Part shown: piece by piece, positions 28,931 through 38,286 of the stretch
Position numbering within the stretch: position 1 is the first letter of the stretch
Layout of the letters: every line of letters starts with the position of its first letter
Assembly (NCBI GenBank): GCA_031412335.1
Contig: JANOCT010000003.1
Span: forward strand, 74,943 to 138,942
Direction: 5' to 3'
DNA: 64,000 bases
Source of the DNA: JBBQYA01 sp031412335
GTDB lineage: Bacteria; Bacteroidota; Bacteroidia; Sphingobacteriales; Sphingobacteriaceae
Position numbers and translations under genes: made by a program
The notes under the pieces: model-generated
What the model was told of the DNA's origin: nothing
The model's database searches: none
The model's input: the letters and a program-made list of their open reading frames with translations, nothing else

Positions 28931-29047
28931 TTAAATTCCAAACCATTTAAGAATAAAGCTTAACATTCCCTTTTTTGGGGAATCAAAAACCTCAAACTGT
29001 TGATCGATTTGATTTGAAAAGTTTAATATTTCGTTTGACATGAACAT
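28931..29047 (-). CDS. Possible 38-aa small protein (weak)
   Basis: The frame starts at MFM (ATG 29047) and encodes 'MSNEILNFSNQIDQQFEVFDSPKKGMLSFILKWFGI'-like residues: acidic-polar, then a short hydrophobic tail. It lies downstream of and on the same strand as the TetR gene. The tail is Bacteroidota-like but there is no homology evidence, so this may be a chance frame. Confidence 0.25.
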   Translation of the reverse strand: MFMSNEILNFSNQIDQQFEVFDSPKKGMLSFILKWFGI

Positions 29048-29118
29048 TGTGTTAACATTTAGTTTACATACGCATACTAAAATACAACTTTTATACCAAA
29101 AACCAAAACGGTTCAATT

Positions 29119-29697
29119 TTATTTTATGGCAGCCTTTACCAAAAATGGTAATAGCTCTTTCTCGAACGAGATAAAATTTTTCTTCACATCGGCCACAGTT
29201 ACCGAAGTAAAGGCAAATGAAAACACAATACTTTTACTTGATTTTACTAAAAACCTAATTGGTTGTATGTTTTCAGGATTTCTAGCAAACTCATCATTCT
29301 CAATAAAACTATCTATGATTAAAGTTTCCAGATCGTCAGATAATATTTTTAAAAATTCCTGAGCATTTGCAGATTCGCGAATAAAATCCCATCCAATAAA
29401 CTCATTGCAAACGGTATACGACAATCTGCTTGTTTGTAATAATAAGTGCGAAATTCGGTCAATCGCATTCAAATTTGGATTTGAATGTTTCATAATGTCC
29501 TGAATAGCTACTGTCAAATAGTCCATTATTATGGCTTGCAGTACTACTTCCTTACTTTCAAAATATTTATAAATTGTTGCCTTAGCTATTTTTGCCTTTT
29601 TAGCAATTTCATTTACACTGGTTTTTTGATAACCATATTTTCTGAACAGATCTTTTGCTGCCTGCTTAATAATTAGTTTAACTTTATCTGTTTCCAT
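29119..29697 (-). CDS. TetR/AcrR-family transcriptional regulator
   Basis: The 192 residues start with a TetR DNA-binding domain: 'AAKDLFRKYGYQKTSVNEIAKKAKIAKATIYKYFESKEVVLQAI'. The C-terminal ligand domain is not assigned. It is encoded 3 bases after the Rieske-like gene's stop, which may mean shared transcription with the pheS group, or simply close packing. No palindromic operator was found near it. Confidence 0.9.
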   Translation of the reverse strand: METDKVKLIIKQAAKDLFRKYGYQKTSVNEIAKKAKIAKATIYKYFESKEVVLQAIIMDYLTVAIQDIMKHSNPNLNAIDRISHLLLQTSRLSYTVCNEFIGWDFIRESANAQEFLKILSDDLETLIIDSFIENDEFARNPENIQPIRFLVKSSKSIVFSFAFTSVTVADVKKNFISFEKELLPFLVKAAIK

Positions 29698-29700
29698 TTA

Positions 29701-30150
29701 TTAATTTGTAATGAAAAGTGTATTTCCATTAAGCGTTGTTCGGTAGGTTCTTAATGTTCGGGATGCAGGTCCTAAAACAGAATTTCCATTATCTAAACTA
29801 AATCTCGACCCACAACATGTACTGTCTTCTAAATAAAAGCTATTTGAGTCAACAGTTAACACGCATCCTTCCAAAGCATTGAAAGTGCAATTACGATCAT
29901 AAGCTGTATATTCTTCGAATGATTTTCTTCTCAAAAATATTCCTTTACTACCACCAGTGATGTACACAAAACCACCAACACCACTTAATGGTGCAAAATC
30001 CGGACTTGATAAATTAATCCTAATATCAACTGTTCTAAATGGAACATCTTCTTGTTTATCGCCATTACAACCAAATGTTGTTAGAAAAATAAAAAACAAA
30101 ATACCCATCCATACTAATTTCACAACTTCACCAAAACCTAGTTTTTTCAT
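29701..30150 (-). CDS. Lipoprotein with degenerate Rieske-like fold
   Basis: A lipoprotein signal peptide (TTFGC, Cys at about 28) is followed by a beta-rich domain. The end reads 'CCGSRFSLDNGNSVLGPASRTLRTY', which follows the layout of a Rieske second box (C-x-x-H-G-x-x-F ... G.v..GPA...L..Y), but the histidines that would ligate the cluster are absent. I infer a Rieske fold that has lost the [2Fe-2S] centre. It overlaps pheS by one base (TAATG), so the two are coupled. Confidence 0.7.
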   Translation of the reverse strand: MKKLGFGEVVKLVWMGILFFIFLTTFGCNGDKQEDVPFRTVDIRINLSSPDFAPLSGVGGFVYITGGSKGIFLRRKSFEEYTAYDRNCTFNALEGCVLTVDSNSFYLEDSTCCGSRFSLDNGNSVLGPASRTLRTYRTTLNGNTLFITN

Positions 30151-31190
30151 TAATTTTCTCCTGCAAATTGTTTTAGAAAACGAAAATCATTCTCAAAAAA
30201 TAAACGCAAATCTTTAATTTGATATTTTAACATGGTAATCCTTTCAATCCCCATTCCGAAAGCAAAACCTGAAAATTGCTTGCTATCAATTCCGCAATTT
30301 TCTAAAACGGACGGGTCAACCATACCACAACCTAAAATTTCTACCCAACCAGTATACTTACAAACGTTGCATCCGGCACCTTTACAAATACGGCAGTCAA
30401 TATCCATTTCAGCAGATGGCTCTGTAAAAGGGAAATATGATGGTCGGAATCGCAGTTTGGTACCTTCTCCAAAAAATTCCTGAATAAAATAGTAAAGCGT
30501 TTGTTTCAAATCAGCAAATGATACGTTTTCGTCTACATACAACCCCTCTATCTGATGAAACTGACAATGAGCTCTTGCAGAAATTGCTTCATTTCTGTAA
30601 ACCCGACCAGGCATTATAGATCGGAAAGGAGGTTTTCCAGCTTCCATTAATCTTACCTGAACAGATGAAGTATGAGTACGAAGTGCTAAAGGTTTATTAT
30701 CTGTATTTCCATCTACCGCAGGTACAAAAAAAGTATCCTGCATATCGCGTGCGGGATGATCATCTGGAAAATTTAATGCGGAAAATATATGCCAATCATC
30801 TTCAATTTCAGGTCCATCAGCAACAGAAAAACCCAATCTAGCAAATAATTCAACCAATTGATTTCGAACTATTGATAAAGGATGTCGAGAACCTATGGGC
30901 AGAAAACTACCTGGCAATGTTAAATCTTCAGTGCTCTTTTCTTCTTTGGCAACAACAACAAAAGCATTTTGGAAAGATTCAAATTTTGACTCTGCAGCTT
31001 GCTTTAATTCATTTAATGCTTTACCAAGTGTTCTTTTTTCTTCAGTTCCTAACAATTTAAAATCTTCAAAAAGCTGCGCCATCAACCCTTTTTTACTCAA
31101 ATAGGCAATCCGAAATGCTTCTAACGCTGCTGCATCTTTCGGTGTGTAGGTACTTATCTCTTCTAAATAAAAATTTATTTTATCCTGCAT
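30150..31190 (-). CDS. pheS: Phenylalanine--tRNA ligase alpha subunit
   Basis: The 346 residues have an N-terminal coiled coil (residues 1 to about 85) and the class II aaRS core: 'GSRHPLSIVRNQLVELFARLGFSVADGPEIEDDWHIFSALNFPDDHPARDMQDTFF', 'HTSSVQVRLM', 'GRVYRNEAISARAHCQFHQIEGLYVD' and 'GFAFGMGIERITMLKY'. It charges tRNA-Phe together with PheT, which is not in this window, so the subunits are unlinked here. Next comes the Rieske-like gene, coupled by one base. Confidence 0.96.
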   Translation of the reverse strand: MQDKINFYLEEISTYTPKDAAALEAFRIAYLSKKGLMAQLFEDFKLLGTEEKRTLGKALNELKQAAESKFESFQNAFVVVAKEEKSTEDLTLPGSFLPIGSRHPLSIVRNQLVELFARLGFSVADGPEIEDDWHIFSALNFPDDHPARDMQDTFFVPAVDGNTDNKPLALRTHTSSVQVRLMEAGKPPFRSIMPGRVYRNEAISARAHCQFHQIEGLYVDENVSFADLKQTLYYFIQEFFGEGTKLRFRPSYFPFTEPSAEMDIDCRICKGAGCNVCKYTGWVEILGCGMVDPSVLENCGIDSKQFSGFAFGMGIERITMLKYQIKDLRLFFENDFRFLKQFAGEN

Positions 31191-31214
31191 GTAAATATTT
31201 GATTATGCTGAAAT

Positions 31215-32405
31215 TTAAGAAATTACTGCTAACTCTTTTCCAATTTTTGTAAAAGCAGCAATGGCTTTATCTATATGATGTTGCTCATGTGCTGCAGATA
31301 GTTGAACTCTTATTCTTGCTTTGCCTTGGGCAACAACTGGAAAATAAAATCCTATAACATAAATTCCTTCGTCTAACAATTTAGCTGCAAAATCTTGAGA
31401 TAGTTTTGCATCATACAACATAATAGGAACAATTGGATGAACGCCAGGTTTAATATCAAAACCTGCTTCTGTCATTTTCTGACGAAAATACTTCGTATTT
31501 TCAGCAAGTTTATCGCGCAATTCAGTGCTTTTTTCTAATAAATCCAATACAGCAATAGACGCTCCTACAATTGAAGGTGCAAGCGTATTCGAAAATAGGT
31601 AAGGTCTTGACCGTTGTCGCAATAAATCAATAATTTCTTTTTTTCCTGATGTAAAGCCACCTGAAGCACCTCCAAGTGCCTTTCCTAGGGTTCCAGTAAT
31701 AATATCAATTCTGCCCATTACGCCATTATGTTCATGGCTTCCTCTCCCGGTTTTACCTAAAAAACCTGAGCAATGGCATTCGTCAATCATCACTAAAGCT
31801 TTGTATTGATCAGCCAAATCACAAATTTTATCTAATTGCGCTATTGTCCCATCCATGCTGAAAGCACCATCTGTAACAATAATTCGATGTCGTTTTCCCT
31901 GAGTTGCTTTTAATTTTTCTTCCAACATTTCCATGTCGTTATGATCATATCTATGTCGCTCTGCCTTGCATAAACGTACGCCATCAATAATTGAAGCATG
32001 ATTTAATGCATCCGAAATAATTGCATCTTGATCATCAAAAAGTGGCTCAAAAACCCCTCCGTTAGCATCAAAAGCAGCAGCGTACAATATCGTATCTTCT
32101 GTTCCTAAAAATTCAGCAAGCTTTTTTTCTAGTTCTTTATGAATATCCTGTGTGCCACAAATAAAACGGACAGATGCTAATCCAAAACCATGCGAATCAA
32201 TTGCGTCTTTTGCTGCTTGCAATATTAATGGATGATTCGCCAGACCTAAGTAATTATTTGCACAAAAATTAACTACTTCTTGCCCAGTATTTACTTGAAT
32301 GTCAGCACCCTGTGCACTTGTTATTATTCGTTCTTTTTTATATAATCCTGCTTTTTCTATTTCGGCAAGCTCCTTTTTCAAAACCGGTTGTAACGTTTGA
32401 TACAT
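31215..32405 (-). CDS. kbl: Glycine C-acetyltransferase (2-amino-3-ketobutyrate CoA ligase)
   Basis: The 396-residue PLP enzyme of the alpha-oxoamine synthase family has the lysine K242 in 'ITGTLGKALGGASGGF' as Schiff-base residue, and 'IVTDGAFSMDGTIAQLDKI' and 'VMIDECHCSGFLGKTGRGSHEH' as the usual cofactor and substrate loops. It cleaves 2-amino-3-ketobutyrate with CoA to glycine and acetyl-CoA. No threonine dehydrogenase gene is next to it. Confidence 0.92.
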   Translation of the reverse strand: MYQTLQPVLKKELAEIEKAGLYKKERIITSAQGADIQVNTGQEVVNFCANNYLGLANHPLILQAAKDAIDSHGFGLASVRFICGTQDIHKELEKKLAEFLGTEDTILYAAAFDANGGVFEPLFDDQDAIISDALNHASIIDGVRLCKAERHRYDHNDMEMLEEKLKATQGKRHRIIVTDGAFSMDGTIAQLDKICDLADQYKALVMIDECHCSGFLGKTGRGSHEHNGVMGRIDIITGTLGKALGGASGGFTSGKKEIIDLLRQRSRPYLFSNTLAPSIVGASIAVLDLLEKSTELRDKLAENTKYFRQKMTEAGFDIKPGVHPIVPIMLYDAKLSQDFAAKLLDEGIYVIGFYFPVVAQGKARIRVQLSAAHEQHHIDKAIAAFTKIGKELAVIS

Positions 32406-32573
32406 TCTTTGTTTTTTTGCGTAAAGGTAATCAATTGTAGGTTTCTGTTTTATCTTCTGACTATCTTTTCAATTAATTTACATTATGTAATATTTCTTGT
32501 TCTTTAAAATAAAAATTACTTGGACAAGTTTATGGGCTTTTCGAACCTTTAATTACTAAGCAAAATAAAATTA

Positions 32574-32581
32574 TATCTTTG
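32574..32581 (+). promoter_or_regulatory. Putative -7 box TATCTTTG upstream of trhO
   Basis: TATCTTTG agrees with the Bacteroidota TAnnTTTG consensus and lies 41 bases before the TrhO ATG. No clear -33 TTTG is visible, so the assignment is moderate. Confidence 0.5.
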
Positions 32582-32622
32582 CAACGCATTAAACGCAGTT
32601 TGCAGCTGTATCAATAGCCATT

Positions 32623-33552
32623 ATGACATTTCAAACATTACTTTACTATTGCTATACAGCAATAGTAAACGCTGAGCAATTTGCCAGTGATCATCTTCTT
32701 TTTTGTAAATCTTTACATCTTACCGGGCGAATAATTGTAGCAGAAGAAGGCTTAAATGGAACTGTTTCTGGCTCCTCAAAATCCTGTAAAATCTACATGG
32801 ATACTTTATTAACCGACGCTCGTTTTGCCAAAATCGACTTTAAAATTGATGAAGTTGCTGAACCCTCATTCATAAAAATGCATTGCAGGTATAAGTCAGA
32901 AATTGTGCATTCTGGATTGCGCGATCCTTCTATTATAAATCCAAATAAACAAACTGGTATTCATTTAGAACCGTTAGAATTTGCTGAATTTAAGGATCAA
33001 GATGATGTAATTATTCTGGATGTGCGATCAGATTATGAACATCAACTCGGTAAATTTAAAAATGCGATAACGCTTGATATTGAAAATTTTCGTGATTTTC
33101 CGGCTAAAATAAATGAACTTGCTAAGTATAAAAACAAAAGAATAGTAACGTATTGCACCGGTGGCATTAAATGCGAAAAAGCAAGTGCATTATTATTGCA
33201 CGAAGGTTTTGAGCAGGTTTATCAATTGCATGGCGGCATTATTAAATATGGGAAAGAAGCTGGGGGAAAAGATTTTGATGGTGAATGTTATGTATTTGAT
33301 AATCGTTTGTCTGTTCCGGTAAATTCGGTAAATCCTACTATTATTTCTACCTGCCGAAATTGCGGAAAGATCACTTCTAAAATGATTAATTGCGCTAATC
33401 CGGAATGTAATGAGCATTTCACTCAATGTGATGATTGTGGAAATTCTTTACAAGGAAGTTGCTCTATTGCTTGTTTGGAACATCCTAGAAAAAGAATTTA
33501 CGATGGTACTGGATATTATGTAAAAGTTCCGCAGCCGGTGAATTCAAAATAA
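32623..33552 (+). CDS. trhO: tRNA uridine(34) hydroxylase TrhO (rhodanese family, UPF0176)
   Basis: The 309 residues have an N-terminal acylphosphatase-like part ('VAEEGLNGTVSGSSKS'), a rhodanese domain with the active-site Cys C178 in 'YCTGGIKCEK', and a C-terminal Cys-rich tail (CRNC, INCANPEC, CDDC, CSIAC) that likely binds zinc. The family hydroxylates U34 of tRNA using oxygen. It ends 13 bases before the convergently read photolyase gene. Confidence 0.9.
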   Translation: MTFQTLLYYCYTAIVNAEQFASDHLLFCKSLHLTGRIIVAEEGLNGTVSGSSKSCKIYMDTLLTDARFAKIDFKIDEVAEPSFIKMHCRYKSEIVHSGLRDPSIINPNKQTGIHLEPLEFAEFKDQDDVIILDVRSDYEHQLGKFKNAITLDIENFRDFPAKINELAKYKNKRIVTYCTGGIKCEKASALLLHEGFEQVYQLHGGIIKYGKEAGGKDFDGECYVFDNRLSVPVNSVNPTIISTCRNCGKITSKMINCANPECNEHFTQCDDCGNSLQGSCSIACLEHPRKRIYDGTGYYVKVPQPVNSK

Positions 33553-33565
33553 TAGGATTACCATA

Positions 33566-34873
33566 TCATTCTTTGTTTTTCAAGGTTTCCGCATAAACTC
33601 TCAAGCAGCGTTCTCTTGCAAATTTATGATCAACTATGGGTTTTGGATAGCTGAATTCCTGAAATTCGGGAACCCAGCGTTTGATATATTTTAAATCTTT
33701 ATCAAATTTTTTAATTTGCTCTTCAGGATTAAAAATACGAAAATAGGGTGCCGCATCTGTGCCACTACCTGCAGCCCATTGCCAACCTCCATTATTACTG
33801 CTCAATTCAAAATCCAATAATTTTTTGGCAAAATATGCTTCACCCCAGCGCCAGTCAATTAATAAATGCTTGGTTAAAAAACTCGCTACAATCATTCGTA
33901 CTCTATTATGCATAAAACCGCTTTCATTTAATTGCCTCATTCCTGCATCTACAATTGGATAACCTGTTTTACCTTCGCACCAAGCTGCAAACTCATTTTC
34001 ATTATTCCTCCAGTTTATTTTATCATATTCTGGACGAAAAGAGCCTTTTGCCACATGCGGAAAATGAGCCAAAATTTGAAAATAAAAGTCTCTCCAAATC
34101 AATTCACTAAACCAAACATCACTTTGTTTTTTCGCATCATTTGCCAATTTCCGAATGCTTACGGTTCCAAATCTGAGATGTAAACTAATTCGTGAAGTTC
34201 CTTCAATGGAAGGGAAATTTCTTTTTTCAGCATAATCTTTTAAAACATCTTTATACTTTTTATCAGGTATTTCAATTTTAGAAATACCAAAACCCATTTC
34301 TTGTAATGTGGGAATACTTTTTCCTTTATATTTTAGAAAAGAATCGAAATAATTTTCGGTTAAAAACGGTTTTAAATGATCTTCGGTAAGGGTTTTAAGA
34401 TATTTATTTTTATACGGTGTGAAAACAGTGTAGGGTTTTCCATCATCTTTTAATACTTCATCAAATTCTAAAACACATTGATCTTTAAATGTAAAAAAAT
34501 CTACTTTTTCTTTTTCTAATAATGTCTTGATCGCTGAATCGCGCTGTTTTGCATAAGGTTCATAATCATGATTAGTATAAACTGATTTCACGTCAAATTC
34601 TTTTAGTAATTCGCTAAAAGCATCCATTGGATTTCCATAAACAACAAAAAGATTACTTCCTAATTCTTTTAATTCATTATCAATTTCAGAAATTACTGAA
34701 TGGATGAATTGGACTCGGGCATCATGTTTATCTTCCAATTTATCCAGAATATTTTTGTCAAAAATAAAAACTGGCAAAATCGAATTACCGGATTTGAGTG
34801 CCTGAAATAAACCTGCATTATCCGATAAACGTAAATCACGACGGAACCAAAAAACACTTACAGCTTCTTTCAT
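33566..34873 (-). CDS. phrB: Class I deoxyribodipyrimidine photolyase
   Basis: The 435 residues fit CPD photolyases of the cryptochrome/photolyase family: 'VFWFRRDLRLSDNAGLFQAL' at the N-terminus, then the FAD domain 'LIWRDFYFQILAHFPHV', 'GYPIVDAGMRQLNESGFMHNRVRMIVASFL', 'WRWGEAYFAKKLLDFELSSNNGGWQWAAG'. The tryptophans needed for photoreduction are present in this last stretch. It repairs UV-induced dimers with blue light. The TIGR01777 gene abuts it (stop adjacent to its ATG), so the two form one transcript on the minus strand. Confidence 0.92.
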   Translation of the reverse strand: MKEAVSVFWFRRDLRLSDNAGLFQALKSGNSILPVFIFDKNILDKLEDKHDARVQFIHSVISEIDNELKELGSNLFVVYGNPMDAFSELLKEFDVKSVYTNHDYEPYAKQRDSAIKTLLEKEKVDFFTFKDQCVLEFDEVLKDDGKPYTVFTPYKNKYLKTLTEDHLKPFLTENYFDSFLKYKGKSIPTLQEMGFGISKIEIPDKKYKDVLKDYAEKRNFPSIEGTSRISLHLRFGTVSIRKLANDAKKQSDVWFSELIWRDFYFQILAHFPHVAKGSFRPEYDKINWRNNENEFAAWCEGKTGYPIVDAGMRQLNESGFMHNRVRMIVASFLTKHLLIDWRWGEAYFAKKLLDFELSSNNGGWQWAAGSGTDAAPYFRIFNPEEQIKKFDKDLKYIKRWVPEFQEFSYPKPIVDHKFARERCLRVYAETLKNKE

Positions 34874-35779
34874 TTATTTCTTTTGTAGATTAATTAGTGC
34901 AGCATTTAACGTTGGGAATTGAAATTTATACCCTTCTTGAATGATTTTAGCCACCGAAACTTTAGTACTCCCAAGTACCACAATGCTCATTTCACCAAAT
35001 GCTAATTTTAATGCAAAAGCTGGAACATTAGGCATCCAAAAAGGTTTTCCAATTATCTCGCATAGTTTTCTTGTAAAATTAAAATTGGTTTCAGGTGAAT
35101 CTGTTGCTGCATTATAGGCACCTTTCATTTCTTTGTTTTCGCAGGCAAATATATAAATGCCACAAATATCGTCGAGATGAATCCACGACATCCATTGTTT
35201 GCCGCTACCTAAAGCAGCACCAAAACCAAACTTTGCTGGTGCTAATATTTTGGGTAATGCACCACCATTATTACTCAACACAACTCCTGTTCGTATTCTT
35301 ACTTCTGTAATTCCAAGTTCAGCAATTTTTTTAGCCTCGTTTTCCCACAATTGGCAACATTCTCCTAAAAAATCATCAGCAGGTTTACTGTTTTCATCTA
35401 AAAGCTGATCGCCACGATCGCTATAAAAACCAATTGCAGAGGAAGAAATAAATTTTTGAACTGAATGCGGATTGTCTTTTAACATATCATGTAAAAGAGA
35501 AATGGTATCTACTCTGCTGCTAATAATTTTTTTCTTTCTTTCTTCTGACCAGCGTTCTTCTGCTATCCCCTCACCTGCCAGATTTATGATTATATCTGTA
35601 TTTTTCAAACATTCAATATCAATCTTTCTAGAAGTAACATCCCATAAATACTGTTTGTACATGGTTTCTTTTGAATCTTTCTTACGAGAAAGCCATGAAA
35701 CTACATGCTTTTTTTCTGTTAATAATTTCGATAATTTTCGGCCTATCATACCACTACCACCTGCTATTAAAATATTCAT
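34874..35779 (-). CDS. TIGR01777 epimerase-like SDR protein
   Basis: The 301-residue extended SDR has 'ILIAGGSGMIGRKLSKLL' (GxxGxxG), 'INLAGEGIAEERWSEERKKKIISSR' and 'FISSSAIGFYSDRG' with the YxxxK-type region altered. The C-terminal DUF1731 ends 'STKVSVAKIIQEGYKFQFPTLNAAL'. The family (YfcH-like, cell-division inhibitor SulA-related in annotation) has no settled role. Light-linked photolyase clusters often contain it, and here it is the first gene of the photolyase operon. Confidence 0.9.
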   Translation of the reverse strand: MNILIAGGSGMIGRKLSKLLTEKKHVVSWLSRKKDSKETMYKQYLWDVTSRKIDIECLKNTDIIINLAGEGIAEERWSEERKKKIISSRVDTISLLHDMLKDNPHSVQKFISSSAIGFYSDRGDQLLDENSKPADDFLGECCQLWENEAKKIAELGITEVRIRTGVVLSNNGGALPKILAPAKFGFGAALGSGKQWMSWIHLDDICGIYIFACENKEMKGAYNAATDSPETNFNFTRKLCEIIGKPFWMPNVPAFALKLAFGEMSIVVLGSTKVSVAKIIQEGYKFQFPTLNAALINLQKK

Positions 35780-35796
35780 ACTGCTAATTTGTATTA

Positions 35797-35806
35797 CTAT
35801 AATTGA
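35797..35806. promoter_or_regulatory. CTATAATTGA element before the TIGR01777 gene (candidate shared motif)
   Basis: The 10-mer CTATAATTGA occurs here 17 bases before the TIGR01777 start and again at 42753-42762 before the CrtI-like gene. AT-rich sequence makes chance matches possible. It is recorded only as a candidate shared control site. Confidence 0.25.
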
Positions 35807-36003
35807 AAAGTAAACATCGCTTTTTTAAAATGGTAAGCGGTTTGAAATTGAGAGTTATCCACATTTGTGTATATAAAATGTGTAAAACTTTTTATTTGAT
35901 TGATGAGTTTATGAGTTTTTGATTTAACATTGCATCAAATTTTAATAAATTTAACGGCAAAATAATGCCATTTTTAACTTAACTTTTAACTAAAACAAAC
36001 AAA

Positions 36004-36750
36004 ATGAAAAAAGCAATTTTTATTCTTGCATTTGCTGCAACAACAATTACGGCAAGCGCACAACAAATGATGAGCAAAAAAGGAATGCCAATTAAACCAG
36101 TTTCTGGAGACTATGGTTTATTAATTGACGCAGATCCTTTTTTGAATTACGCTGGTAATTTCTTCGGAAAAACAAACGACAATAACTCACCGAATTTTAG
36201 TGATTATGGTACTACAGGTGTTCCTTTTACATTAAGCGGTCGTTATTTTTTAGCTGATGATAGAGCCGTAAGAGGAATTTTATCCTTGGGATTTTCATCA
36301 TTAACAGAAAATGATCCAAATTTTACTGACCCAACTAAATTTGATGAAACAAAAACTAGCAGTTCAGTTATTGGAATTGGTGCAGCTTATGAATTCAGAA
36401 GAGGTGCTGGTAGATTAGTAGCTAGTTACGGTCCTCAAATTGGAATTTTTGTAGATGGAAGCAATGGCAAAATTGAAACAACAGATGCTTTGGATGCTAA
36501 TTTCAATACTCTAGAAGAGGGTGGATCAACTACTTCTTTTGGTGTTGGTGGATTTTTAGGTCTTGAATATTTCTTTGCACCAAAAATGTCTGTTGGTGGA
36601 TTATTTGGCATAAACGCTGGATTGAGTAGCACATCTGAGCGTACGAGTAAAGTAGGAACAGCAGCAGAAACAGTAGTTCAAGGAGAAAGCTCTGGCTTTT
36701 TCTTCGGCAACACCAATAGCAGCACTATTTCATTAAATTTTTATTTCTAA
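36004..36750 (+). CDS. Outer-membrane beta-barrel protein
   Basis: The 248 residues begin with a signal peptide (1-19, ending ASAQ) and continue with alternating strands and glycine-rich loops. The C-terminus 'NSSTISLNFYF' ends in aromatic Phe as expected of a Bacteroidota outer-membrane barrel. It is divergent from the TIGR01777 gene and followed by a strong terminator, so it is its own unit. No ligand is predictable. Its place inside the light island may be a coincidence. Confidence 0.8.
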   Translation: MKKAIFILAFAATTITASAQQMMSKKGMPIKPVSGDYGLLIDADPFLNYAGNFFGKTNDNNSPNFSDYGTTGVPFTLSGRYFLADDRAVRGILSLGFSSLTENDPNFTDPTKFDETKTSSSVIGIGAAYEFRRGAGRLVASYGPQIGIFVDGSNGKIETTDALDANFNTLEEGGSTTSFGVGGFLGLEYFFAPKMSVGGLFGINAGLSSTSERTSKVGTAAETVVQGESSGFFFGNTNSSTISLNFYF

Positions 36751-36764
36751 AATTATTTTTTATC

Positions 36765-36798
36765 AAAAAAAACCTGCTGTAATTGGCAGGTTTTTTTT
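36765..36798 (+). terminator. Rho-independent terminator after the beta-barrel gene
   Basis: A run of A plus CCTGC pairs with GCAGG plus a run of nine T, with an eight-base loop TGTAATTG. The symmetric A/T runs make it potentially bidirectional, which suits its place between convergent genes. Confidence 0.85.
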
Positions 36799-36824
36799 TG
36801 CTTAAAATTTTTGAAAAAGCGCTA

Positions 36825-38276
36825 TTATTTTACTTCCCCAAAATTCACAATTTCTTTTGCCATTCCACGAAAAATAAAATAGTGAAAAGGCATCATTGCA
36901 TACCAATAGATTCGGCCTAGTAAACCATTAGGACGAAATGTTGCAACTTGGCTAAGAATTTTTTCATTATCCCTTTCCAAAATTTTAAACTCCAACCACG
37001 CTTCACCAGGCAATTTCATTTCAGCATATAATAATAAACGATTGTTTTTTTTATCGGCTAATAAAACCCTCCAAAAATCCAATACATCACCTGCTTTTAT
37101 AGTTACTCCACTTGTTCGGCCTCTTCTAGATCCAACACCACCAAATAATTTATCCAAAAAACCACGAATATTCCAAATCCAATCCCAATAATACCAACCT
37201 CGTTCTCCTCCGATTGCCCAAATATTGCTTAACACATGCTCTGTTTCACGCTCAAAAATCATTTTTACTTTGTACTCTAAGGTTCCATTTTGTGGCACTT
37301 TCACCTGATCCATAAATGAAGTACTTAGCAAACCACGGTTTAACGCATCTTTCCAACTACTCACAATGGAATTTTGCTCAATTTTTACAAAGGCCAAATT
37401 TAAAGCTTGTTCATAACTCAGGTTCTCCGTTTTTACCAATAATCTAATCCGTTCATCATGGCAGACCACTTCAATTTTCATACTATCAACCAAACTTTGA
37501 GCAAGTGAAAAGGAAGTAGAAGTAACAAAATACAACCAATAGGACGATATTTTAGGAGAAAGAAATGGCAAAATAATGATGTAACGTTTTAACCCTCTGG
37601 CTTCTGCATATTTCAAAATCATATTCTTGTAAGTCAGAATATCTGGCCCACCAATATCAAATGTTTGATTCAACGTTTCGGGTTTTTCTAAAACTCCTTC
37701 TAAATAGGTAAGAACATCTCGTATGGCAATTGGCTGGCAACGTGTATTTAACCATGAAGGTGCAACCATTACTGGCAATTTTTCTGAAATATCTCTGATA
37801 ATTTCAAAAGATGTACTCCCCGAACCGATTATAATTGCAGCACGCAGAACAGTTAGCGGGGTTTTTCCACTTCGCAGAACATTCTCTACATTTAATCTGG
37901 AAGAAAGATGTTTAGATAATGCGGTTGCATCGTTTACAATTCCGCTCAAATAGATTAATTGTTTTGCAGAGGTTGTATTTAATATTTCGACAAAATTTTG
38001 CGCACTTTTTTGTTCTAATTCATAAAATTCGGAACCAGATGAGCCCATAGAATGCACCAAATAATAGGCTGCATCAATATCTTTTGGAATACTATTAAGT
38101 GACTCTAAATCAAGCAAATCACCTTTAATGATTTCAACATGATCACCAAATTCTGTTACCTCTCTAAATCTACGTGGATCGCGAACCAAACAAACTACAT
38201 GATAACCTTTCTGCAGCAGAATTGGCAATAATCTGGTACCGATGTATCCGTTTGCCCCTGTTAGCAGAATTTTCAT
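36825..38276 (-). CDS. NAD-dependent SDR with C-terminal DUF2867 domain
   Basis: The 483-residue protein has an N-terminal Rossmann domain ('ILLTGANGYIGTRLLPILLQKGYHVVCLVRD') of the atypical SDR type (residues 1 to about 290) and a C-terminal SRPBCC-like DUF2867 domain (about 330-475). The family is widely annotated as NAD(P)H-binding, function unknown. It lies 10 bases after the ABC1 kinase in a three-gene minus-strand operon with the TetR gene, suggesting a membrane lipid or quinone role. Confidence 0.85.
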   Translation of the reverse strand: MKILLTGANGYIGTRLLPILLQKGYHVVCLVRDPRRFREVTEFGDHVEIIKGDLLDLESLNSIPKDIDAAYYLVHSMGSSGSEFYELEQKSAQNFVEILNTTSAKQLIYLSGIVNDATALSKHLSSRLNVENVLRSGKTPLTVLRAAIIIGSGSTSFEIIRDISEKLPVMVAPSWLNTRCQPIAIRDVLTYLEGVLEKPETLNQTFDIGGPDILTYKNMILKYAEARGLKRYIIILPFLSPKISSYWLYFVTSTSFSLAQSLVDSMKIEVVCHDERIRLLVKTENLSYEQALNLAFVKIEQNSIVSSWKDALNRGLLSTSFMDQVKVPQNGTLEYKVKMIFERETEHVLSNIWAIGGERGWYYWDWIWNIRGFLDKLFGGVGSRRGRTSGVTIKAGDVLDFWRVLLADKKNNRLLLYAEMKLPGEAWLEFKILERDNEKILSQVATFRPNGLLGRIYWYAMMPFHYFIFRGMAKEIVNFGEVK

Positions 38277-38286
38277 GTTCTTATTT

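Noticed and set aside
34874..35813. Frames opposite the TIGR01777 gene (35095-35813)
   Set aside because: They are antisense shadows of a family-supported SDR gene.
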